A stretch of 5,268 bases of DNA from NCBI GenBank assembly GCA_946401765.1, contig CAMIVJ010000232.1, positions 1 through 5,268 on the forward strand, given 5' to 3'. The notes under the pieces were generated by a model. The model searched no databases. It saw only the letters and a list, made by a program, of their open reading frames with translations, and was not told where the DNA came from. Position numbers and translations under genes: made by a program. This document shows positions 1 to 5,268 of this stretch, one piece after another. The DNA is from an uncultured bacterium. GTDB taxonomy: Bacteria; Verrucomicrobiota; Kiritimatiellia; RFP12; UBA1067. How positions within the stretch are numbered: the first letter of the stretch is position 1; each line of letters opens with the position of its first letter.

Positions 1-1
1 C

Positions 2-8
2 AGGAAGG
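2..8 (+). promoter_or_regulatory. Possible Shine-Dalgarno sequence AGGAAGG
   Basis: AGGAAGG lies 5 bases before the ATG at 14, a normal spacing for a ribosome binding site, and is the main argument for starting the HD gene there. The match may be chance: the same bases read in frame as Arg-Lys-Ala, and the downstream gene has no comparable site. Confidence 0.3.
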
Positions 9-13
9 CGCTC

Positions 14-766
14 ATGGGCGCTCTCCCCGCCTACGGCAGGCACGAGAAGACCTTCGAAGACGGCCGCAACATCCACGGCCGCGGCCACGCCACGCGCGTG
101 TTCGTCTTCGCGAACGTCCTCGGCAACATCATGCGCGAGCGCGGCGTCAGCGTGGACATGGGTTCGCTCTCCATCTCCGCCGCCGGCCACGACATGGGCC
201 GCAAGGGCAGCGGCACCGACCACTGGGAGAAGGAATCCGGTCAGCTCGTCGCGAATCTCGCCGAAGAGACCTATCCCGGCGCCTACGGAGACGAGTGGAA
301 GACGCAGACCAATCTCAACGTCTCCGCCGGCCACGGCGCGTCGGCCGACGCCCAGCGCACGGTCGAGGGTCTTCTCATGAAGGCCGCCGACTCGCTCGAC
401 TACACGCGCGTCGCGCCGCTTGAGGCGAATCGCTTCCACTTCCTCGAGAAGACGCTGAACGTCGGCGGCGTCCACGTCATGCAGGACGACGCCCTCCGCA
501 AGGCGCTCATGCACGAGGCGGCGCTCCTCACCAAGGCGACCTCCCCCCTCGCCGCAAACCGCGAGAAGATCATCCGCCTCAAGGAGAGCGACGACAAGCA
601 GAAGGTCCTGCAGGGCGAAGCGCTGGAGGCGGACGTCACGGAAGCCGAAAGAAAGCTCGCACAGCTCTCCGACCAGGAGGTCGTGGACCGGATCGAAGCG
701 GAAATCCGCGACAATCCCACCAAATACCCGCTCCTCAACAAATACTACTTCTACGACCAAGAGTAG
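14..766 (+). CDS. HD-superfamily phosphohydrolase, SidE-phosphodiesterase-like (possibly 5'-partial)
   Basis: Seen: a 250-residue frame ending in TAG at 764-766. The N-terminal half carries an HD-domain pattern: H21 and H25 in IHGRGHATRV, the H59-D60 pair in AAGHDMGRKG, then D69, W71, E72, E74 and S75, H107 in SAGHGAS, and D126 in LLMKAADSLDYTR. These are the expected metal ligands of an HD phosphohydrolase. Family knowledge: the spacing HD..R, D.W, ES is reminiscent of the phosphodiesterase domain of Legionella SidE proteins, which cleaves ADP-ribosylated ubiquitin; substrate here is unknown. Residues about 155-250 are charged and probably helical, with no signal peptide or membrane segment. 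Start: ATG at 14 follows AGGAAGG with a 5-base spacer, but the frame is open from base 2 (R-K-A-L), so the gene may begin outside the window. It lies 54 bases upstream of the giant gene, same strand and same frame. HD fold fairly sure; SidE-like subgroup tentative. Confidence 0.85.
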   Translation: MGALPAYGRHEKTFEDGRNIHGRGHATRVFVFANVLGNIMRERGVSVDMGSLSISAAGHDMGRKGSGTDHWEKESGQLVANLAEETYPGAYGDEWKTQTNLNVSAGHGASADAQRTVEGLLMKAADSLDYTRVAPLEANRFHFLEKTLNVGGVHVMQDDALRKALMHEAALLTKATSPLAANREKIIRLKESDDKQKVLQGEALEADVTEAERKLAQLSDQEVVDRIEAEIRDNPTKYPLLNKYYFYDQE

Positions 767-820
767 CCCCCGATTTTCAGCCTTTCAACCTTTCAACTTT
801 TCAAGAAGTCACACAAAGTT
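767..820. other. Intergenic spacer, AT-richer than its flanks
   Basis: This is the only non-coding stretch in the window. It is clearly richer in A and T than the flanking genes. It contains the tandem octamers at 781-804. No convincing -35/-10 pair and no GC-rich hairpin with a T-run is visible, so it shows neither a clear promoter nor a terminator. There is no good Shine-Dalgarno match before the ATG at 821: the nearest purine run, AAGAAG at 803-808, is 12 bases away. The giant gene may therefore be translated from a weak or non-canonical site, and may share a transcript with the HD gene. Confidence 0.7.
781..804 (+). repeat. Three tandem 8-base units (CYTTTCAA)
   Basis: Three head-to-tail octamers: CCTTTCAA at 781-788, CCTTTCAA at 789-796 and CTTTTCAA at 797-804. 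The third differs from the others at one base. The array ends 16 bases before the start codon at 821. On the opposite strand it reads as repeated TTGAAAGG. Its role is unknown; it could be a binding site, a slippage-prone spacer or a genome-wide dispersed short repeat. Confidence 0.8.
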
Positions 821-1180
821 ATGGCAATCAATCTCGCGAACCTCAACATCTCGCTCGACCAGTTCCAGAAGATGGCGACGGGCGACTATAACGCCGGCGA
901 AGTGGCGCTCAAGAGCGAATCCAAGCTCACCAAGATCAACAACCACGTCCACCGCCTGAGCGCGAACACGAAGTCGATTTCCCATGAGGAAGTCCTGGCG
1001 ATCAAGAACGCCTTCATGAAGGCGCTTTCCGCGAACGGCGTGGACATGGCCGAAATCAACAAGATCCGCAAGGAGCTGGGGCTGGCGCCCGACGAGACGG
1101 CGCCGAAGGCGCTGGCCGGGCGTTCGCTCAAGCCGCTGTCGCGCCAGCAGATCCGCGACATCATCGACCGCAACGCGGGT
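821..1180 (+). other. N-terminal module of the giant protein, candidate targeting region
   Basis: Residues 1-120. A short polar, amphipathic beginning (MAINLANLNISLDQFQKMA) leads to NAGEVAL and LTKINNHVH, then a helical stretch with ISHEEVLAIKNAFMKAL, a predicted turn at GLAPDETAPK, and LKPLSRQQIRDIIDR at 103-117. It is not a Sec or Tat signal: there is no hydrophobic core and no twin arginine. The Ser/Thr/Asn-rich start would suit a type III secretion N-terminus, but such signals have no firm consensus. I have an unverified recollection of related beginnings on other giant bacterial proteins. Confidence 0.35.
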
Positions 1181-4100
1181 ACCATCAACGCCTCGCGCGC
1201 CGAACGCGGGCAGAAGGCGTTCAAGACGTCGGCGCAGATCTACGGGACCAACCAGACCACGCTGCACAACCTCGAGCAATACCGCCGCGCGGCGAGCGAC
1301 TCCGTCCGCCGCACCATGATGGAGTCGGAGGAAATCGCGAATTTCCAGAAAATCATCGAGGGCGATGCGTCGGAGGTCGCCGACGAGGACCGCCGCGAGA
1401 TGCTGAAAACGATCCTCGCGCAGCGCGACGCGATCGTCGCGAAGGCGAAGGGCAACCCCGAGGCCGAGGGGAATTGCGTCCTGGAATACACGACCGAAAA
1501 CGGGCAGAAGATCCTGTTCGCGAGCTCCAAGAGCGAGCGCGAGACCATCCGGATGCTCGACGAGGCGTATCTCCTCCTGGCCGGCGGCACGAATCTCAAA
1601 AAGCGCAACGCCGCGATTGCGTTCTGCCTGACCACCTCGGTCGGGAAACCGATTCCGTTCGAGATCAAAGAGATGGCCGATTCCGTCCGGGCGGAGGCGA
1701 CGGCGGTTTTCGGCAAGGGGGCGGTGGCGCAGGCGGACAAGCCCGTCTCCCGCCTGGTGAAAGACTCCACTTTGCGCGAGGATGTGGAGAAGATGACGGA
1801 GGAAGGAAAGGCCGTGACGGCCGACAACCTCCGCGAGGTCTACCGCGCGAACTGCTTCAGGCAAAGCGCGTTGAACCTGGTCGAGACGACCGTCGAAGGA
1901 TTGCTGCGCGAAATGGGCCGGAAGACCTCCGACTGCGCGGACATAAGGGGGGATCTGGAAAAAATCATGCCGGAGACGTTCCGCGCCCTCGCGGAGGCGA
2001 AGACGGCGGACGAGGCCAAGGCGATCCTCGACGGCGCGATGGGCACGATCCGCGAGACGACCGCCAAGGCGGCGGCGGCGATCGATGCCAAAGCAAAGCT
2101 CAAAGACTTCATGAACGAGGCGTTCGCCAAGGAAATCGGGGTGAAGTGGAATCCGGCGAACGGGGAACTCGCCTCCTTCGAGTACCTGGCAGCCACGCAG
2201 GGCGATGCGCTCAAGACCGACATCCTCATGGGAAAGGTCAAGGCCGGCACGCCCGAAGAAATCACGGCGGAGTTCAAGAAACTGGCGCAGAAGACGGCGC
2301 ATGCGCACGCGGAATTCCTGCGCGGCGCCGACGCCCTCGGGCTTTCCGGCGACGCCGTCGACCGCGTGAAGCAGCATTTGCTGGGCATCAACAGCTTCAA
2401 GCGCCTCGACCTGGCCAAGGCCAAGGCGCTTGCCGGGGAAATCGACGTCAAGCCGCTGGCGGACGCCTTCGCCGCCAAGGCGCCGATGGCGAAGATCTTC
2501 GAGGAAATCGGCAAATTGCACGCAAGCGCGGAGTCGAAGATCCCGGCACTCTACGCGGGTGCCCGCGAAATCGGCGCGGACGAAAAGATCAAGGGCGTGC
2601 CGCTGCTGCTTTTCATGGCGCTGGACAAGGCTCCGAATCTCGCGGTGGATCTGGAGAAGTTCCTTGCGGGCGGCGACGTCCGGAACGCGATCGGCCACGC
2701 GAACGAAGGGAAGCTCCCGGACGGCGTGACCCAGGTGGACACGTACATGGGCCGGACGCCCCTCACCCCCGCCCAGCTCGCCGCCACCCTCGGCAAGCCG
2801 GACATGCAGCCGCTCTTCGCGCAGGCGCTCATGAAGGCGGCGGACGAAGCCGGCCTCGCGCAGCTGCCGCCGGAGAAGAAGCTCGCCGCCTTCGGCGCCG
2901 GCACGGCCGCCGGACGCATCCTGCGGGAAGCCCTCGCCGCGATGCCGAAGGACATGTCGCCCACGCCGAATTTCCTCTACGGCATCGCGCGCGGCGCGGC
3001 CAGGGGAATCGACGCCGCAGGGCTTCGGTCCATCAACGAGACGGCGAAGCGCTTCGCGCAGGATGCGGCCATGCAGGAGAAGGTCCTTGCGGCCGGCTAC
3101 CACAAGAGCGAGCTCCCGATGCTCGCGGACGCTTTCGCGTTCATCAAGTCCGCGACCGGCTGCAGCGACGCGGACGCGCTCACGAAGACGCTGGACCCGG
3201 CCAGCTCCGAGCGCCGCCTTTTCCAATACGGCGGGCGCTTCACCGCTTCAGCGGACAATTTCAAGGCGGGCCTGAAACTCATGGATTCCTTCAAGACGTG
3301 GTTCGAGAACACCGCCGCCAACGTCAAGTCCAAGAATTGCAACACGCTCACCGAAAAGAACGCCGGCAGCACGTTCCTCACGAAAGAGGGGCTCAAGGGC
3401 TTCGAGAAGTTCGTCTTCGAGGACATTGCGATCGACCCCGCGTTCGACCTCGCCGCGCCCGACCCGGAGAAGGCGTTCGGCATCGAAAACAACAAGGCGA
3501 TGAACTTCTTCGCGCGCGGCAACGGCTCCGGCTGCACGGGCACCGTCGCGCAGCTCTCCCCCGAAAAGCGCCAGGTCGTCTATGCCGTGTTCGCCGCGCT
3601 CGAACCGCCCTCCCCCCAGCCGAAAGGCGCCACGAACGTCGCCGCCAACTCCGACACGCTCTCGAGAATCCTGCGGCATTTCGACGAAATCGTGGAACTC
3701 AAGAACGCCGGCAAGCTCGACCGCACGCACATCAACGCCGTGCTCGTGCCGGACCTCGAAATTCCGCCGGACGCCTCCTCGCACGACGTCAACGACGTCT
3801 TCATGAACAAACTCTACAAGAAGTACAGCACGAACCAGGGCAAGCTCATGGAGGTCTCGAACTACATCGAGCGGAGCGGTTGCACCCTCGCGGAGGCGCT
3901 GGCCGCCGCCGAGGGCAAAGGCCCCAAACCCAAGACGCTGCCCGACTACTCGCCCACCACGATGAAGATCGAGGAAATCGACGGCACGACCAAGGGCGGA
4001 CGCAGCCGCATGCTGGGCGACTTCGTGCGTCCGGAAAACCCGAAATACCTCGACGGGACGCGCATCCTCGGCGAGGAACAGAACCACTTCACCGTCAAAA

Positions 4101-5268
4101 TCGGACAGGAGACGTTCACCGCCGACGGGAAAAACGGCGGCGCGGGCAACGCCGTCATCGCCGACAGGATCGAGACCCTCTGCGGCAAGGTCCACGTGAG
4201 CCAGGCGTCCAGCGTGATGCGCGCGCTTTCGCAGGCCGCGCACCAGCCGCTCCTGCCGCTGTTGCCGGAGCAGGGTATCCAGGGCGGCATCGGCACCGAG
4301 CACATCCCGCTCACCTACACCCTCTCGCGCAACGACGAAACCGGCGCCATCACCATCCGTTACTCCGAGCCCGAGGGCATGCCCGTCAAGTTCCACTGGG
4401 AGACCACCGTCGCCCTCGACGGCTCTTCCACGTCCACCCCCATCCAGTTCACCGAAACCCTCGAGGAGTCCGGCAACAAGGCGCTCGCCAAGACGGCCGG
4501 CGGCACCAGCCCCGCCGCCAAGACGATGCAGAACTTCATCCTCGACGCCTCGGGAGCCCAGGAAAACGCCCCCGTCATGGAGAAACTCGGCCGCTTCAAC
4601 GCCAAACTCCAGGAAGAGACCCGCAAGGACCTCGTCAACACCTTCGCGTTCCTCGTCAACAAGCACCTCGTCAAGAAAGACGGAGGCGGCAACCGCACCG
4701 AGGACTTCGACTGCGTGCACTACCAGTTCAACCGCGACGTGGTGGCCGGCGGAATGACCGTCAACCTGCCGGGAGGCGGCAAGGTCTCGACCGACAACTA
4801 CGAAACCGCGCGCGACCAGCTCGTCCAATTCATCACGGGCGACGACAAGGCCACCTACAAGGCCGCCTCGGCCAACGTGAAGAAGCAGACGGGCCTTCTG
4901 ATGTCGATCGTCACGCAATACGCTCCGAGCATGGTCAAGAACGGGTTCATTTCCACCCTGCAAAAGGCCGGGCATGAATACAATCTCACGGGCGGACGCA
5001 AGGAAGCCCCAAACCCCTTCCAAAAACCCCTGACCTGGACGCTCGGCAAGGCGGAGGACGGCTCGATCAAGGCTTCGGTGACCATCACCGAAGGCATCGG
5101 CTTCCTCTTCACCGCCCAGGGCCAAACGAAAGTGGACGACACCGCCAGCTACGAAGAAACCACCCTCGACATCACCATCCCCGCCGGCAACCTCTCCACC
5201 CTCGCCGACCAGGACTGGTCGACGTTCGACGAGGGGGCGGTCAACGCCGCCGGCAAAGACGCCGACGC
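821..5268 (+). CDS. Giant modular protein of unknown function (3'-partial, at least 1482 aa)
   Basis: Seen: one frame with no stop from ATG 821 to the right edge, 1482 full codons plus two bases. An in-frame TAG at 764 bounds it upstream, and 821 is the first ATG after it. The protein begins MAINLANLNISLDQF and has no signal peptide and no clear membrane span. Layout: polar N-terminal segment (1-120, with NAGEVAL at 24-30 and KINNHVH at 38-44); Ala/Lys/Glu-rich, mostly helical middle (120-750); a denser core (760-930) with YHKSELPML, ATGCSDADA, YGGRF and CTGTVAQLSPEKR; a linker with PPSPQP at about 929-934; and a C-terminal part with a duplicated helix-beta module. I found no Walker A, protease, nuclease or ADP-ribosyltransferase motif. 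Coding evidence is strong G/C bias at third positions and ordinary amino-acid composition, unlike the Arg/Gly/His-rich overlapping frames. From memory it resembles very large uncharacterised proteins of gut bacteria, which I could not check. Function unknown; secretion is possible but unproven. Confidence 0.93.
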   Translation, partial: MAINLANLNISLDQFQKMATGDYNAGEVALKSESKLTKINNHVHRLSANTKSISHEEVLAIKNAFMKALSANGVDMAEINKIRKELGLAPDETAPKALAGRSLKPLSRQQIRDIIDRNAGTINASRAERGQKAFKTSAQIYGTNQTTLHNLEQYRRAASDSVRRTMMESEEIANFQKIIEGDASEVADEDRREMLKTILAQRDAIVAKAKGNPEAEGNCVLEYTTENGQKILFASSKSERETIRMLDEAYLLLAGGTNLKKRNAAIAFCLTTSVGKPIPFEIKEMADSVRAEATAVFGKGAVAQADKPVSRLVKDSTLREDVEKMTEEGKAVTADNLREVYRANCFRQSALNLVETTVEGLLREMGRKTSDCADIRGDLEKIMPETFRALAEAKTADEAKAILDGAMGTIRETTAKAAAAIDAKAKLKDFMNEAFAKEIGVKWNPANGELASFEYLAATQGDALKTDILMGKVKAGTPEEITAEFKKLAQKTAHAHAEFLRGADALGLSGDAVDRVKQHLLGINSFKRLDLAKAKALAGEIDVKPLADAFAAKAPMAKIFEEIGKLHASAESKIPALYAGAREIGADEKIKGVPLLLFMALDKAPNLAVDLEKFLAGGDVRNAIGHANEGKLPDGVTQVDTYMGRTPLTPAQLAATLGKPDMQPLFAQALMKAADEAGLAQLPPEKKLAAFGAGTAAGRILREALAAMPKDMSPTPNFLYGIARGAARGIDAAGLRSINETAKRFAQDAAMQEKVLAAGYHKSELPMLADAFAFIKSATGCSDADALTKTLDPASSERRLFQYGGRFTASADNFKAGLKLMDSFKTWFENTAANVKSKNCNTLTEKNAGSTFLTKEGLKGFEKFVFEDIAIDPAFDLAAPDPEKAFGIENNKAMNFFARGNGSGCTGTVAQLSPEKRQVVYAVFAALEPPSPQPKGATNVAANSDTLSRILRHFDEIVELKNAGKLDRTHINAVLVPDLEIPPDASSHDVNDVFMNKLYKKYSTNQGKLMEVSNYIERSGCTLAEALAAAEGKGPKPKTLPDYSPTTMKIEEIDGTTKGGRSRMLGDFVRPENPKYLDGTRILGEEQNHFTVKIGQETFTADGKNGGAGNAVIADRIETLCGKVHVSQASSVMRALSQAAHQPLLPLLPEQGIQGGIGTEHIPLTYTLSRNDETGAITIRYSEPEGMPVKFHWETTVALDGSSTSTPIQFTETLEESGNKALAKTAGGTSPAAKTMQNFILDASGAQENAPVMEKLGRFNAKLQEETRKDLVNTFAFLVNKHLVKKDGGGNRTEDFDCVHYQFNRDVVAGGMTVNLPGGGKVSTDNYETARDQLVQFITGDDKATYKAASANVKKQTGLLMSIVTQYAPSMVKNGFISTLQKAGHEYNLTGGRKEAPNPFQKPLTWTLGKAEDGSIKASVTITEGIGFLFTAQGQTKVDDTASYEETTLDITIPAGNLSTLADQDWSTFDEGAVNAAGKDAD
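3098..3592 (+). other. Conserved-looking core region of the giant protein
   Basis: Residues about 760-924. It differs from the Ala-rich helical part before it: it is richer in aromatic residues, Gly, Cys and Asn. Landmarks are YHKSELPML (760-768), ATGCSDADA (778-786), FQYGGRF (801-807), TWFENTAANVKSKNC, GLKGFEKFVFEDIAID (857-872), IENNKAMNFFARG (888-900) and CTGTVAQLSPEKR (905-917). Such distinct motifs suggest a folded domain under constraint, and I take it as the best seed for a family search. No known catalytic signature is seen. Confidence 0.4.
4196..4459 (+). repeat. Internal protein repeat, copy A (helix plus beta module)
   Basis: Residues 1126-1213. A helix beginning VSQASSVMRALSQAA is followed by a Pro/Gly turn, then a beta-rich stretch starting IPLTYTLSRNDETGAI and continuing through EGMPVKFHWETTV. 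It matches copy B about 240 residues later: PLT[YW]TL, an acidic turn with G.I, EG, then a hydrophobic strand ending in F. By eye there are about 10 identities in 28 aligned positions from P1163 to F1191, with one gap. Weaker similarity may extend upstream to the FTVKI strand near residue 1090. Confidence 0.5.
4910..5176 (+). repeat. Internal protein repeat, copy B (helix plus beta module)
   Basis: Residues 1364-1452. It starts VTQYAPSMVKNGF (compare VSQASSVM in copy A), has a turn rich in Gly and Pro, then KPLTWTLGKAEDGSI and EGIGFLFTAQG. The order and spacing of helix and strands follow copy A. Upstream, MTVNLPGGGKVS near residue 1312 may match FTVKIGQETFT of copy A, with about 16 extra residues in copy B. 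Nucleotide similarity between copies is low, so this is an old duplication at protein level, not a recent DNA repeat. Confidence 0.5.

Noticed and set aside
795..820. Inverted repeat AACTTT (795-800) and AAAGTT (815-820) with a 14-base loop before the start codon
   Set aside because: Only six base pairs, mostly A-T, with a long loop. It is too weak to call a terminator or riboswitch and is expected by chance in an AT-rich spacer.
767..820. Promoter for the giant gene in the spacer
   Set aside because: No convincing -35/-10 pair is visible on the + strand; the repeated TTGAAA on the - strand points away from the gene and has no partner.
373..2860. Shared phrase LMKAAD in the HD protein (near base 375) and in the giant protein (near base 2830)
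   Set aside because: The similarity stops after a few residues and lies in Ala/Lys-rich helix sequence, so it is most likely coincidental and not a duplicated domain.
809..3226. An 805-residue open frame on the - strand
   Set aside because: Arg/Leu/Val/Gly/His-rich composition and full overlap with the giant gene mark it as an antisense shadow of G/C-ending codons.
1474..4977. A 1167-residue open frame on the + strand overlapping the giant gene
   Set aside because: Its product is dominated by Arg, Gly, His, Gln and Pro, typical of a shifted frame through a GC-rich gene, and it lies wholly inside the better-supported frame from 821.
3248..5125. A 625-residue open frame on the - strand
   Set aside because: It is another antisense shadow, rich in Val, Gly, Asp, Glu and Leu, with no independent start signal or recognisable domain.

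Overview
The window is GC-rich (roughly 60-65% by eye) and almost entirely coding on the + strand. It holds two genes in tandem with a 54-base AT-richer gap between them. No RNA gene, mobile element, CRISPR array or plasmid feature was seen. The gene style (G/C at third codon positions, a very large Ala/Lys/Glu-rich protein with no export signal peptide) fits a high-GC Gram-negative bacterium. From memory of similar giant proteins I would guess a host-associated member of the Kiritimatiellota/Lentisphaerota or Desulfovibrionales, but the sequence alone does not prove this.

Layout: 14-766 encodes an HD-type phosphohydrolase of about 250 residues. Its motif order H-HD-(GR...D.W...ES)-H-D resembles the phosphodiesterase domain of Legionella SidE effectors. 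Its frame is open to the left edge, so it may be longer. 767-820 is an intergenic spacer with three tandem copies of an 8-base unit. 821-5268 is one uninterrupted frame of at least 1482 codons that runs off the right edge. Because it has no stop codon in the window, a search limited to closed ORFs misses it and reports long spurious frames on both strands instead.

The giant protein has no recognisable enzyme motif. It looks modular: a polar N-terminal segment (about residues 1-120), a long Ala-rich, mostly helical middle (about 120-750), a denser, conserved-looking core (about 760-930), and a C-terminal part in which a helix-plus-beta-strand module occurs twice about 240 residues apart (around 1126-1213 and 1364-1452). 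Leucine codon choice shifts from mixed CTG/CTC in the first half to mainly CTC in the last third.

Working together: the two genes share strand and frame and lie 54 bases apart, so co-transcription is plausible. The most interesting reading, which is inference only, is a locus encoding a SidE-PDE-like enzyme beside a giant, signal-peptide-less, possibly secreted protein, as might occur in a host-interaction effector cluster.
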